Below are positions 26,006 to 34,823 of a DNA stretch of 64,000 nt, piece after piece. The stretch lies in the NCBI GenBank assembly GCA_028284265.1, contig JANQRZ010000019.1:372001-436000 (forward strand). Reading direction: 5' to 3'. The DNA is from Rhodothermales bacterium (GTDB lineage: Bacteria; Bacteroidota; Rhodothermia; Rhodothermales; JANQRZ01). The notes beneath the pieces are model-generated. The model searched no databases. It was not told the origin of the DNA and saw nothing but the letters and a program-made list of their open reading frames with translations. Position numbers and translations under genes: made by a program. Numbering within the stretch: the stretch's first letter is position 1; each line of letters begins with the position of its first letter.

Positions 26006-27373
26006 CTAGCTCCTCGGCGGCCCGCGGCGCTCATCATTCTCGCTCACATAAACGGCATCGTCAGCCTCTAGCTCCGTGCGGAGCGTGCGGAACGGCCCGA
26101 TGATGACGGTCTCACTCCCCGTCAGCCCGCGCGTGATCTCGATGTGGGTGTCGTCCGAAATCCCGGTCTCGACCTCCATCATCTTCGCCTTGCCATCCTC
26201 CATCAGAAAGACGACGCGGCGGAGGTCTTCCTCCATCATGGGCGCAGGCCGGTCGTTGCCACCGTCCTCTTCATCGCCCTCTTCCTCATCCTTGTCCTCG
26301 TTCAGCCGGTTGAAGTCGCGCACGGTGACGGCCTGGATCGGGACGACGATGGCGCTGGCGACGGTCTCGGTGAAGATGTCCACGGTACCACTCATGCCGG
26401 GGCGCAGCGTGCGCAGGCGCGACGGCATCTCCTGCAAATTGGTGGTCGATACGGGGCGCGTGATGGAGGTCAGATCGTCGGCATCGCTGCGAATCTGAAT
26501 CTTGACGGGGAAGTTGGTGGCCTCTTCCTGGGTGCCCGCCGCCGACACTCGCGCCGAGTTGGCGATCTGAGTCACGACCCCGCGAAACGGCTCCTCGGGA
26601 TAGGCGTCCACTTCGATCCGCGCCGAGTCGCCGGTGACCACGTCCACGATGTCGTTCTCGTTGATGTCTACCTCCAGTTCCATCCGGTCCAGCTCGGCGA
26701 TCCGCATGATCTCGGTCCCTGTCATCTGGATCATCCCGACGACGCGCTCGCCGAGTTCGACGTTGAGTTGGGAGACGGTCCCGCTCATCGGGGCATAGAT
26801 CGAGGTCTTGCGAAGCTGGTCGGCGGCTTGGCTGAGTGAGGCTTGGGCACTGCTGACGCGGTACTCCGCCGCCTCGGTGTTCGCCGTCGCCACGTCGAAA
26901 GCGGTCTGTGCCGTCTCCAGTTCCATCTGTGCGATCACGCCCCGCTCGGCGAGCATCTTCTTCCGGTCGAGATCGTCCTTGGCCCGGATCATCTCAGCCT
27001 GAGCGCGCGAGACATCGGCCTGCGCTTGGAGGAGACCGGCGCGGGCCTGCTCCCGCTGTGCGGCGTACACGTCGGCCTGAATCTGTACGAGTAACTGGCC
27101 TTGCTCCACCCGGTCGCCTTCCTCCAACTCCAGAAAGACGATCTCGCCGGAGACATCGGAAGAGATTTTGACCTCGACTTCGGGACGCACCTTGCCGGAT
27201 GCCGTCACCCGCTGCGTGACCGTGCGAACCTCGACGGGTGCGACCTCGACTTCGATGCCCTCCTCTCCATTTCCACCGCCGAAGATGGCGAGGGCCGCGA
27301 TGAGCACGACGAGCGCACCACCCAAACCGAAAAGCAGTCGCTTCGTGTTGTTTTTCTTAGCAGGAGCAGACAT
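26006..27373 (-). CDS. Periplasmic adaptor subunit (MacA/HlyD family)
   Basis: A 455-residue membrane-fusion protein linking an inner-membrane pump to TolC. It begins with a short basic segment and one membrane anchor (residues about 13-32), followed by the barrel-sandwich lipoyl half motifs, an alpha-helical hairpin rich in Gln and Ala (about 95-200) that would touch TolC, and the beta-barrel with GTVSQLNVELGERV. An acidic loop, NEDKDEEEGDEEDGGND, interrupts the beta-barrel and may mark a salt-adapted protein. It is flanked by tolC upstream and the ABC ATPase downstream, as in MacAB-TolC systems. Confidence 0.9.
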   Translation of the reverse strand: MSAPAKKNNTKRLLFGLGGALVVLIAALAIFGGGNGEEGIEVEVAPVEVRTVTQRVTASGKVRPEVEVKISSDVSGEIVFLELEEGDRVEQGQLLVQIQADVYAAQREQARAGLLQAQADVSRAQAEMIRAKDDLDRKKMLAERGVIAQMELETAQTAFDVATANTEAAEYRVSSAQASLSQAADQLRKTSIYAPMSGTVSQLNVELGERVVGMIQMTGTEIMRIAELDRMELEVDINENDIVDVVTGDSARIEVDAYPEEPFRGVVTQIANSARVSAAGTQEEATNFPVKIQIRSDADDLTSITRPVSTTNLQEMPSRLRTLRPGMSGTVDIFTETVASAIVVPIQAVTVRDFNRLNEDKDEEEGDEEDGGNDRPAPMMEEDLRRVVFLMEDGKAKMMEVETGISDDTHIEITRGLTGSETVIIGPFRTLRTELEADDAVYVSENDERRGPPRS

Positions 27374-27419
27374 AAGGCGAGTCGGGAGTCTGGAGTCGGG
27401 GATCGAAAAGTGGGGGGCC

Positions 27420-28883
27420 TCAGTCGAAGAGGCGAGCCGACGGGTCGAGGGTGCCGACGGCGTAGTCGAGGAGCTTACTCTGGAAGACGAATTGGGCGAC
27501 GGCCTGTGCCCGCGAACTTTGCGCTTCGACGAACGCGGCGCGCGCCTGCGTCAGTTCGGTCAACGTCGAGACGCCGAGGTCGTAGCGCTCCTGCTCAGCG
27601 TCGAGCGCGGCTTGGGCGGCCGCCACCTGCCGGGCCGTCACGTCGAGCCGCTTGGCGGCGTTCTGGTAGTCGAGCCAGCCCTGCCGGACTTGGAGAGCCA
27701 CGTCTTGCCGCAGGTTGTCGAGGGCGATGCGCTGGTTCTCGGCGCGGAGCCGGGCCTGCTGGACTTGCGAGCGCGTCACGAACCGGTCGAAGATCGGAAT
27801 GTTGACGTTCAGCCCAATCGAGCCGCCCCGGTTGTCGGTGAAGAACTGATCGCTGAAGGGCGTGTTCTCGCGGGCAAGCGGACTGTCGAAGGTGAGCGGC
27901 TCGCCGCCAACGAGGATTGCCTCTCCACCCTCTGTCGTCACCGGAATCTCAAACGATTCGCCGATGGACCGGGTGGCAAGGCTGGAATAGCCCGAGCCGT
28001 AGCTCCCGAACAGGTTGACGGTTGGATAGTATCCACTCCGTGCTACGCGAACGTCTTCTTCTGCCGCCTCAATCTGAAGCTCCTGCGCCCGGAGATCTTC
28101 GCGTCGGTCAAGCGCCGACGTGAGAAGCATTTCGAGATCGTACCCCTCGGGCTGGAGTGAAAACGACTCCAAAGACGGAGCCACAAAGGTGTAGTTGCCA
28201 AACGGATCGAGTTGGAGCACCTGGACGAGGCGGGTCTTGGCAAGCTCAAGTTCCGCCTCGGCCTGGAGCACTTGCAATTCGCGCTGAGCAACGAGTGCCT
28301 CCTGCTGCAACGCATCGGCCCGCGCCCGGACGCCACCTTCGACGAGTTGCTCGATGCGGTCGCGCTGGACGCGGTCGGCTTCTAGATTTTGCTCCTGAAT
28401 GGCGACGAGTTCTTGGTTGAGCAAGACTTGGAGGAACTGGTTCGCCACGTTGAACAGCACGTCCTGCCGGGCGCGACCGAGGGAGAACTCGCTGGCCTCG
28501 CGCTGGACCCGCGCCTGCCGGAGGGACGCCTGATCCCGAAATCCATTGAAGAGGTTCAGATTGGCAGAGACGGAAGCGTTGAGTTGCTCGGTCGTCTCCT
28601 GCTCTAGCTGGCCGGTCGTCTGGTCAAACGTGAGGCCATAATTCTGGACCGGGCGAACCGACGCACTGAGGCTGGGAAGAAACGCCGAGCGGTTGAGCGA
28701 TACGTCGAGCGACCGTGCCTCGGCAGCCGTCGTGGCCTGCCGGAGTGTCGTGTTTTGCTCCAACCCGATCCGCAGGGCTTCATCGAAGGTGATCTCCCGC
28801 GGGGCCTGCTGGGCGACAGCCGTTCCGGCGACGAGAAGTCCAAGAATCAGAAACGTGCCAAGGCGGCGAGAGCGGGAGCGCAT
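27420..28883 (-). CDS. TolC family outer-membrane efflux channel
   Basis: A 487-residue outer-membrane channel protein. A signal peptide (ending GTAVAQQ) is followed by the two long, Gln- and Ala-rich helical hairpin repeats of the TolC/OEP family: AREITFDEALRIGLEQNTTL opens the first, and the second half repeats LRAENQRIALDNLRQDV. It lies 46 bases before the adaptor gene and probably leads the operon. It should provide the exit duct for the tripartite pump. The 185 bases upstream contain the tRNA-Ser fragment and no recognisable promoter. Confidence 0.93.
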   Translation of the reverse strand: MRSRSRRLGTFLILGLLVAGTAVAQQAPREITFDEALRIGLEQNTTLRQATTAAEARSLDVSLNRSAFLPSLSASVRPVQNYGLTFDQTTGQLEQETTEQLNASVSANLNLFNGFRDQASLRQARVQREASEFSLGRARQDVLFNVANQFLQVLLNQELVAIQEQNLEADRVQRDRIEQLVEGGVRARADALQQEALVAQRELQVLQAEAELELAKTRLVQVLQLDPFGNYTFVAPSLESFSLQPEGYDLEMLLTSALDRREDLRAQELQIEAAEEDVRVARSGYYPTVNLFGSYGSGYSSLATRSIGESFEIPVTTEGGEAILVGGEPLTFDSPLARENTPFSDQFFTDNRGGSIGLNVNIPIFDRFVTRSQVQQARLRAENQRIALDNLRQDVALQVRQGWLDYQNAAKRLDVTARQVAAAQAALDAEQERYDLGVSTLTELTQARAAFVEAQSSRAQAVAQFVFQSKLLDYAVGTLDPSARLFD

Positions 28884-29030
28884 GGGTCGGGGCGGAAGCG
28901 AGGAAATGGAACTGCGCCCTTTGACGGAAGCGCCCGCCGCTTTGTTACACCTTCACCACACAACACATTGACGGTGTGCTGACACCCCTATATACAGGGC
29001 GGGACAGCCTGCAGCGAGGCTTTGTGTCGC

Positions 29031-29063
29031 ACCCACGGTACCTTGCGGCGCGCTGGTTTTCAA
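29031..29063 (-). repeat. Partial duplicate of tRNA-Ser (33 bp)
   Basis: Bases 29031-29063 match 29088-29120 inside the adjacent tRNA-Ser(TGA) gene with one mismatch (32 of 33). The copied part spans the anticodon loop end, the variable arm and the start of the T arm. It cannot fold as a tRNA and lies downstream of the intact gene. Confidence 0.85.
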
Positions 29064-29068
29064 CAGAG

Positions 29069-29153
29069 CGGAGGGGGTGGGATTCGAACCCACGGTACCT
29101 TGCGGCACGCTGGTTTTCAAGACCAGTACATTCGACCACTCTGTCACCCCTCC
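29069..29153 (-). tRNA. tRNA-Ser (anticodon TGA)
   Basis: On the minus strand a complete class II tRNA: acceptor arms GGAGGGG (29153-29147) and CCCCTCC (29076-29070), anticodon stem-loop CTGGTCTTGAAAACCAG with anticodon TGA, a long variable arm (CGTGCCGCAAGGTACCG region) and T arm GTGGGTTCGAATCCCAC, with G as discriminator base. CCA is not encoded. Reads UCN serine codons. Confidence 0.97.
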
Positions 29154-29220
29154 GTGAGACGCAAGGTACCAACGCAGGCGAGGATCGGACTGTTCGCTTT
29201 CTGTGTGCTATGCTTGGGGA

Positions 29221-30552
29221 CTACATCGTCCCGTAGGCCATCAGCGCATCCGCGACTTTGACGAAGCCACCGACGTTCGCGCCCTGCACGTAGTTCACCC
29301 GGTCGCCATCACTACCGTACTCGACGCAGGTCGCATGGATGCTCTGCATGATGCTCTGGAGGCGCTGGTCCACCTCCTCGCGCGACCACGATATCCGCAT
29401 CGAGTTCTGGGTCATCTCCAGCCCGGAGATCGCCACCCCGCCTGCATTGGCTGCTTTGCCGGGACCATACATGATACCTGCCTGCTCGAAGCGGTGTGCG
29501 GCATCTGGCGAACTCGGCATGTTAGCTCCCTCGCAGACGACCGTGCAGCCATTGTCGAGCAGGGTCTTGGCATCCACGTCCTGAATCTCGTTCTGGGTCG
29601 CCGAGGGGAAGGCCGCGTCACATTCGATACCCCACGGCTTGATCCCTTCGTGGAATTCCAGCCCATCGCGGTCGGCTAGCTCTTCGAGGTTGCCACGGCG
29701 GTTGTTTTTGAGGTCCATCGCCGCGCTGAGGTCGTCGCGCGTCAGCCCGTCCGGGGCATGGATCGTACCGGAGCGGTCGGAGAGGGTGAGCACGGTCGCA
29801 CCGAGTTCGAGGAGCTTCTCGGCGGTGAACTGAGCGACGTTGCCCGAACCGGAGACGAGGCACCGCTTGCCCGCGATCTCTTCACCCCGGTGCGCGAGCA
29901 TCTCACGGGCGAAGTAGACACTGCCGTAGCCCGTCGCCTCGGGGCGAATAAGGCTGCCGCCCCACTTCGCACCTTTGCCCGTCATCGCGCCGGTGAAGGC
30001 GTTGCGGAGGCGCTTGTATTGCCCGAAGAGGTAGCCGATCTCGCGTCCGCCGACCCCGATGTCGCCTGCGGGCACATCCGTGTCCTTGCCGATGTGACGT
30101 TGAAGTTCGGTCATAAAGGCTTGGCAGAAGCGCATCACCTCGCGGTCGGACTTGCCTTTCGGATCAAAGTCGCTGCCACCTTTGCCGCCACCCATCGGGA
30201 GAGTGGTCAGGCTGTTCTTGAAGACCTGCTCGAAGGCGAGGAACTTGAGGATGCCGAGGTTGACCGACGGGTCGAACCGGAGGCCGCCTTTGTACGGACC
30301 GATGGCGTTGCTCTGCTGCACCCGGTAGCCCCGGTTGACGTGGATCCCGCCTTCATCATCTTCCCACGTCACGCGGAACATCAGCACCCGGTCCGGCTCG
30401 GCCAAGCGTTCCAGCACCCGCGCCTCCTCGTACTCCGGGTGCGCATTGATGTACGGGATGACCTTCTCAGCGACCTCGCGGACGGCCTGGAGAAATTCGG
30501 GCTGGCTGTGGTTGCGGCGCTCCAGCCCCGCCATGAACGTGTCGAGCTGCAT
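29221..30552 (-). CDS. gdhA: NADP-type glutamate dehydrogenase
   Basis: A 443-residue cytoplasmic enzyme interconverting glutamate with 2-oxoglutarate and ammonia; the length fits the hexameric small family. Visible motifs are the substrate-binding KGGLRFDPSV, the glycine-rich catalytic segment MGGGKGGSDFDPKG with the active-site Lys, and the nucleotide-binding loop VSGSGNVAQF. SDRSGT following the second beta strand, rather than an acidic residue, fits NADP preference and thus ammonia assimilation. It is followed 67 bases later by the tRNA-Ser gene. The upstream small membrane-protein gene (30635-30808) is separated by 82 bases. Confidence 0.95.
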   Translation of the reverse strand: MQLDTFMAGLERRNHSQPEFLQAVREVAEKVIPYINAHPEYEEARVLERLAEPDRVLMFRVTWEDDEGGIHVNRGYRVQQSNAIGPYKGGLRFDPSVNLGILKFLAFEQVFKNSLTTLPMGGGKGGSDFDPKGKSDREVMRFCQAFMTELQRHIGKDTDVPAGDIGVGGREIGYLFGQYKRLRNAFTGAMTGKGAKWGGSLIRPEATGYGSVYFAREMLAHRGEEIAGKRCLVSGSGNVAQFTAEKLLELGATVLTLSDRSGTIHAPDGLTRDDLSAAMDLKNNRRGNLEELADRDGLEFHEGIKPWGIECDAAFPSATQNEIQDVDAKTLLDNGCTVVCEGANMPSSPDAAHRFEQAGIMYGPGKAANAGGVAISGLEMTQNSMRISWSREEVDQRLQSIMQSIHATCVEYGSDGDRVNYVQGANVGGFVKVADALMAYGTM

Positions 30553-30634
30553 GATGCCTCCTCGCCTAAGTGGATGAAAGGCACAGGATACAACCCGGAC
30601 TACAAAAAAGCGCTACCAATGCAGACGCCGGAGC

Positions 30635-30808
30635 CTACCACGCCACGACCAGCAGCAACACGATGAGCACCGCAAATCCGAAACCCATCGCGCCGAGGAT
30701 CAGCGCCGTCTGCTTGCTGTCATAGAACGTGTCGTCCCAGAGCGAGAGCGGGGCCGGCTCGGCTCCATGATGGTGCTCGGCTTCGTGAGACACAGAAGAT
30801 TCGGACAT
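30635..30808 (-). CDS. Small tail-anchored membrane protein, unknown
   Basis: A 57-residue protein: a His- and acidic-rich N-terminal half (MSESSVSHEAEHHHGAEPAP) and a single hydrophobic helix at the C-terminus (LIVLLLVVAW). The start at 30806-30808 gives a sensible protein; the longer frame upstream is Ser-rich and unlike it. It could be a small subunit or stabiliser of a membrane complex, but there is no evidence for a partner. It lies between sigma factor 1 and glutamate dehydrogenase. Confidence 0.55.
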   Translation of the reverse strand: MSESSVSHEAEHHHGAEPAPLSLWDDTFYDSKQTALILGAMGFGFAVLIVLLLVVAW

Positions 30809-30879
30809 CGGTTCAGAGAGGGACGCTAGTGGAATTGAACCAAAGGTACAGACCGTATTGGCACTGGAACCTAGAAAAG

Positions 30880-30916
30880 AAAGAGGAGAGAGCGACCGCG
30901 TCACCCTCTCCCCTTT
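30880..30916 (-). terminator. Terminator hairpin after sigma factor 1
   Basis: On the minus strand, AAAGGGGAGAGG (30916-30905) pairs with TCTCTCCTCTTT (30891-30880) using G-U wobbles and is followed by CTTTTCT. It begins 19 bases beyond the sigma gene stop. Confidence 0.6.
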
Positions 30917-30934
30917 AATAAACCTCTGTGCCGC

Positions 30935-31774
30935 TTAGTTCAGATGCGCCCGGATGTCAGCGTGGGCGTGGTGGCGACGGAGCTTGCGGAGGGCTTTCTC
31001 CTTGATCTGCCGCACGCGCTCGCGCGTCAGCCCGATCTGCTCGCCGATGGCCCCCAGCGTGAGCGGGCGCTCGCGCCCGATGCCGAAGTAGAGGCGCGTG
31101 ATCTCGGCCTCGCGCGGCTGAAGCTGGCAGAGGATGCGCTCCACGTCAATCTTGATCGACTCCGCCGTGATCGGCTCGTCGGGCGAGACGAGTTCTTCAT
31201 CGGCGACGACATCAAGGAGGCTCTGGGTTCCGTCCTCTGAGAACGGCGCGTCCATCGAGAGCGAGCGGCGACCGTGACGAAAGCCTTCTTCCACCTTGTG
31301 CGGCTTCATCTCCAACTCGCCTGCGAGTTCGTCCACCGTCGGGGCGCGACCGTGCTCTTGGGCGAGGCGAGCGCTGGCCTTCCGCATCTTCGAGAGCGTC
31401 CCGATCCGGTTTTGCGGGAGACGGACTGTCCGCGCCTGATCCGAGAGCGCCTTGAGGATCGACTGGCGAATCCACCACACGGCGTAGGAGATAAACTTGA
31501 ACCCGCGCGTCTCATCGAAGCGCTGGGCGGCTTTCACCAACCCGTAGTTGCCCTCACTAATGAGGTCGGAGAGCGTGAGGCCTTGGCCTTGGTACTTCTT
31601 GGCGACCGAGACGACGAAGCGGAGGTTGGCCCGGACGAGCTTGTGCAGCGCCTCTTGGTCTCCCTGCTTAATCCTCTGCGCCAAATCAACCTCTTCATCG
31701 GGAGTGAGCAGCTCAACCTGGCTGATTTCATCCAGGTACTGATCCAGCATGCGCTGCTGACGGGGAACGTACAT
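30935..31774 (-). CDS. Primary-type sigma-70 factor, copy 1 (RpoD/SigA family)
   Basis: A 279-residue RNA polymerase sigma factor with regions 1.2, 2, 3 and 4 but no region 1.1, the short form usual for Bacteroidetes primary sigma factors. Region 2 is nearly invariant: [20 protein letters not shown], then [16 protein letters not shown]. Region 4.2 ends with [18 protein letters not shown]. The protein starts [14 protein letters not shown], the same as the second copy at 42617-43456. Differences concentrate in region 3, the 3-4 linker and the C-terminal tail (RRHHAHADIRAHLN), so the two may serve different promoters or conditions. Which one is the housekeeping factor cannot be decided here. Confidence 0.93.
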   Translation of the reverse strand: MYVPRQQRMLDQYLDEISQVELLTPDEEVDLAQRIKQGDQEALHKLVRANLRFVVSVAKKYQGQGLTLSDLISEGNYGLVKAAQRFDETRGFKFISYAVWWIRQSILKALSDQARTVRLPQNRIGTLSKMRKASARLAQEHGRAPTVDELAGELEMKPHKVEEGFRHGRRSLSMDAPFSEDGTQSLLDVVADEELVSPDEPITAESIKIDVERILCQLQPREAEITRLYFGIGRERPLTLGAIGEQIGLTRERVRQIKEKALRKLRRHHAHADIRAHLN

Positions 31775-31979
31775 ACTCGTCGCGTTTAGTCTAAAAGTGG
31801 GAGGACCGAAGGTGGCGTAGCCCTCCTTCCTATGGTGAAAACCCTGATCCGTTTCCGAAACGGCAAGATCGGGGCACTTTTTTTTTACTCTTCGCCGTTC
31901 CTTCGCCTTTTTGACCGATCTGGTCAGTATCTGTTATGATTTGCCGCACGCGCATCATTCCGCTGGGTACGAGCAACCA

Positions 31980-32016
31980 AAAAGCCCGCAGCCGAAGCAC
32001 TCGGCAGCGGGCTTTT
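31980..32016. terminator. Terminator after tRNA-Ser(GCT)
   Basis: AAAAGCCCGC (31980-31989) and GCGGGCTTTT (32007-32016) form a 10-bp stem, extended after an A-A mismatch by GCCGA/TCGGC, with loop AGCAC. T-runs lie on both sides. It begins 20 bases beyond the 3' end of the minus-strand tRNA. Confidence 0.88.
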
Positions 32017-32035
32017 GCGACGCTGAGGGTCGCGG

Positions 32036-32125
32036 CGGAGAGGGAGGGATTCGAACCCTCGATAGAGCTATAAACCCTATACTCCCTTAGCAGGGGAGCG
32101 CCTTCAGCCACTCGGCCACCTCTCC
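32036..32125 (-). tRNA. tRNA-Ser (anticodon GCT)
   Basis: A complete class II tRNA on the minus strand: acceptor GGAGAGG (32125-32119) with CCTCTCC (32043-32037), D arm GCCGAGTGGCTGAAGGC, anticodon stem-loop CTCCCCTGCTAAGGGAG with anticodon GCT, long variable arm, T arm GAGGGTTCGAATCCCTC, discriminator G. CCA is not encoded. Reads AGU and AGC. Confidence 0.97.
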
Positions 32126-32208
32126 GGCTGTTAGTATGGTACGCCGATCCGGGATCTGCAGGACCGGAAGATAAATCCGAAACCCCGAATCCAAAAGCGA
32201 AGATCGCG

Positions 32209-33132
32209 CTATCCAGCTTGGAGCGCCTCGGCGCCGGACGAGATCTCGATAATCTCCGTCGTGATGGCGGCTTGGCGAGCGCGGTTGTAGGTCAGTTTGA
32301 GCTGGTCAAGCAGTTCACCGGCGTTGCTCGTCGCGCTGTCCATCGCCACCATCCGAGCGCCCTGCTCGGCAGCATTGCTTTCGAGCACAACGCGCCAGAG
32401 TTGGTAGCTGAGATACTGCGGGATGAGTTGCTTGAGGATCGTCTCGGCGTCCGGCTCGAAGATGTAATCCACATCGCGCCCCAAGTCCTCGTCGGCGTGA
32501 TAGCCTTCATCGGCTTCCATGACCGGCGTGGAGAACGTGCCCTGCGGCACCGGGAGGAACGGCTCGACGATCCGGTTCTGCGAGATCGTGTTCTTGAACT
32601 CGTTGTAGACCACTACCACCTCATCCCACTCGCTGTCGAGCCAGCCTTCGACGGCGCGGTCGGCGATGGCGTCGGTGCGGGCGAATGAGAGGTCGTTGAA
32701 GAAGCCTCGATAGTCGCCCACCATCGTGAAGCCGCGCTTGCTGAAGTAGTCGTGCGCCTTGCGTCCGACCGCAAGAATCTTCAGCCGCTCGGTCCCGCGC
32801 AAGTCGGCGAACTGCTCGTCAATGGCGGCTTCGGCGCGCTTGAGGATGTTCGTGTTGAACGCCCCGGCAAGGCCACGGTCGCTCGTGACGACGATCATCA
32901 GCACCGTACCCACTTCCTCGCGCGGCTGGAAGAGCGGGTGGCTCGTCGGGTCCACGAACTCGCGGAGGTGGCCGATCATTTCGCGGATCTTGAAGGCGTA
33001 GGGGCGAGCCTGGAAAATCTGCTCCTGCGCCCGGCGCAGCTTAGCCGCCGCCACCATCTTCATGGCGCGAGTGATCTGCTGCGTATTCTTAACCGTCCCA
33101 ATACGGGTGCGGATGTCGCGAAGTGAAGCCAT
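32209..33132 (-). CDS. atpG: ATP synthase F1 gamma subunit
   Basis: A 307-residue central-stalk subunit of F-type ATP synthase. It starts MASLRDIRTRIGTVKNTQQI, ideal for the family's N-terminal helix, and contains TSDRGLAGAFN and, near the C-terminus, DSATSNAGELLDQLKLTYNR, followed by the long C-terminal helix with ITTEIIEI. Near residue 200-225 there is an acidic insert (MEADEGYHADEDLGRD), in keeping with other acidic inserts in this genome. It is the last atp gene of the run; beta and epsilon are not present downstream. Confidence 0.95.
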   Translation of the reverse strand: MASLRDIRTRIGTVKNTQQITRAMKMVAAAKLRRAQEQIFQARPYAFKIREMIGHLREFVDPTSHPLFQPREEVGTVLMIVVTSDRGLAGAFNTNILKRAEAAIDEQFADLRGTERLKILAVGRKAHDYFSKRGFTMVGDYRGFFNDLSFARTDAIADRAVEGWLDSEWDEVVVVYNEFKNTISQNRIVEPFLPVPQGTFSTPVMEADEGYHADEDLGRDVDYIFEPDAETILKQLIPQYLSYQLWRVVLESNAAEQGARMVAMDSATSNAGELLDQLKLTYNRARQAAITTEIIEISSGAEALQAG

Positions 33133-33145
33133 CGGGGTTCAGGTT

Positions 33146-33173
33146 GTAGGGGCGACTCATGAATCGCCCCTAC
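33146..33173. repeat. Palindrome between atpA and atpG
   Basis: GTAGGGGCGA (33146-33155) and TCGCCCCTAC (33164-33173) are exact reverse complements around an imperfect CTCATGAA centre. A close relative lies at 34792-34811. Similar GTAGGGGCG...CGCCCCTAC palindromes are dispersed in many bacterial genomes. It sits in the 50-base space after atpA. Confidence 0.85.
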
Positions 33174-33182
33174 GGGTTTCAG

Positions 33183-34775
33183 TTACGACGTGTAAACGCT
33201 GGCAAGGTCTTCAGTCTCCTTGCGAAGTGCACCGGCGACCTCGTCAGACATCACGCCGGTGCTGCGGATCGAGGCGAGGCCATCGGCGTGCTTGGTGCGG
33301 AGCCGCTCGCGGAAGTCCTTCTCGAAGGCGCGAATCTTATCAACCGGCACCTTGTCGAGGAGGCCCTGACCGGCCACGTAGATGACGGCGACCTGCTCCT
33401 CAACCGGGATCGGGACGTACTGCCCTTGCTTGAGGATCTCGACGAGGCGAGCGCCTCGGCTAAGTTGGCGCTGCGTGGCCGGGTCGAGGTCGGAGCCGAA
33501 CTTGGCGAAGGCTTCGAGTTCGCGGTACTGGGCGAGGTCGAGGCGGAGCGTACCGGAGACTTTCTTCATCGCCTTGATCTGGGCGTTCCCACCCACACGC
33601 GAAACGGAGATACCGACGTTGATAGCGGGGCGCACACCAGCGTTGAAGAGGTCCGGCTCCAGATAAATCTGTCCGTCGGTGATCGAGATCACGTTCGTCG
33701 GGATGTAAGCCGACACGTCACCGGCTTGCGTCTCGATCACGGGGAGCGCCGTCAGCGAACCGCCGCCCTTGACCTTGCCTTGGAGCGAGGCCGGGAGGTC
33801 GTTCATGCCGCGTGCGATCTCATCGTCCTCAGTGATCTTGGCGGCGCGCTCCAGAAGGCGTGAGTGGAGGTAGAACACGTCACCGGGGTAGGCTTCGCGG
33901 CCCGGCGGGCGGCGGAGCAGGAGCGACACCTGGCGGTAGGCGACGGCCTGCTTCGAGAGGTCGTCGTAGATGGCGAGGGCGTGACGGCCCGTGTCGCGGA
34001 AGTACTCACCGATGCACGCGCCCGCGAACGGGGCGATGAACTGCATCGGGGCCGGGGCCGACGCCGGGGCGTTGACGATGACGGTGTATTCGAGCGCACC
34101 TTCCTCTTCGAGCGTCCGCATCACCTGCGCCACCGTCGAGGCTTTCTGGCCGACCGCGACATAAACACAGTAGACGGGGCTGTCGCCTGCCTCGTGCGTC
34201 CGCTTCTGGTTGATGATGGTGTCGATCAGCACGGCGGTCTTGCCCGTCTGCCGGTCGCCGATGACCAGCTCACGCTGGCCGCGCCCGATCGGGATCATCG
34301 CGTCGATGGGCTTGATGCCGGTCTGGAGCGGCTCGGTCACCGGCTCGCGGTAGATCACGCCCGGCGCTTTGCGCTCCAGCGGCATCTCCAGCTTGTCGCC
34401 GCCAATCGGGCCTTTGCCGTCGATGGGGTTGCCGAGCGGATCGATGACGCGGCCCAGCATTTCCTCAGAGACTTGGATCGAGGCGATGCGCCCGGTGCGT
34501 CGAGCTTCGTCACCCTCCTTCACCTCGTCGACTTCGCCGAAGAGCACCGCCCCAACGTTGTCCTCTTCGAGGTTGAGCGCCATGCCCGTCACGCCGGAGC
34601 CGGGGAAGTCGATCAACTCACCGGCCTGAATGTTCGAGAGGCCGTAGAGCCGGGCGATACCATCGCCGACTTGGAGGACCGTGCCGACCTCGTAGATGTC
34701 GGTCTCGGTGGAGAACCCGCCAAGCTCGCTGCGGAGCACGGAGGTGACTTCATCGGGGCGAATTGCCGTTGCCAT
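33183..34775 (-). CDS. atpA: ATP synthase F1 alpha subunit
   Basis: A 530-residue regulatory nucleotide-binding subunit of F1. The start [10 protein letters not shown] at 34773-34775 is preferred to an in-frame ATG nine codons earlier, which lies in the palindromic spacer. The Walker A motif is [10 protein letters not shown], and the arginine-finger region near the C-terminus is in [14 protein letters not shown]. Length and motifs match the family. It is unusual in being separated from both neighbours by palindromic repeats (33146-33173 and 34792-34811), which could stabilise its own message segment and adjust the alpha to delta/gamma ratio. Confidence 0.96.
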   Translation of the reverse strand: MATAIRPDEVTSVLRSELGGFSTETDIYEVGTVLQVGDGIARLYGLSNIQAGELIDFPGSGVTGMALNLEEDNVGAVLFGEVDEVKEGDEARRTGRIASIQVSEEMLGRVIDPLGNPIDGKGPIGGDKLEMPLERKAPGVIYREPVTEPLQTGIKPIDAMIPIGRGQRELVIGDRQTGKTAVLIDTIINQKRTHEAGDSPVYCVYVAVGQKASTVAQVMRTLEEEGALEYTVIVNAPASAPAPMQFIAPFAGACIGEYFRDTGRHALAIYDDLSKQAVAYRQVSLLLRRPPGREAYPGDVFYLHSRLLERAAKITEDDEIARGMNDLPASLQGKVKGGGSLTALPVIETQAGDVSAYIPTNVISITDGQIYLEPDLFNAGVRPAINVGISVSRVGGNAQIKAMKKVSGTLRLDLAQYRELEAFAKFGSDLDPATQRQLSRGARLVEILKQGQYVPIPVEEQVAVIYVAGQGLLDKVPVDKIRAFEKDFRERLRTKHADGLASIRSTGVMSDEVAGALRKETEDLASVYTS

Positions 34776-34791
34776 ATCCTTATGATGGTTG

Positions 34792-34811
34792 GGGCGATTC
34801 ATGAATCGCCC
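34792..34811. repeat. Perfect 20-bp palindrome between atpH and atpA
   Basis: GGGCGATTCATGAATCGCCC is self-complementary over all 20 bases and shares its core (GGGGCGAxTCATGAATCGCCC) with the element at 33146-33173. It lies 16 bases before the atpA start and 12 bases after the atpH stop. Confidence 0.88.
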
Positions 34812-34823
34812 GTACAGGGAGTA

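Noticed and set aside
28976-29261. Plus-strand reading frames giving protein stretches with RTHGTL-type words
   Set aside because: They are translations of the tRNA-Ser gene and its partial copy in the opposite sense, a well-known annotation artefact.
31849-31880. Hairpin CCGTTTC-C-GAAACGG followed by a run of T residues
   Set aside because: Looks like a plus-strand terminator, but no plus-strand gene or clear small RNA lies upstream; it could belong to the sigma factor leader, so no feature was called.
29031-32125. An integrated genomic island between the tRNA-Ser genes
   Set aside because: The genes in between are housekeeping (gdhA, sigma factor) and no integrase, phage gene or clear attachment-site pair is present.
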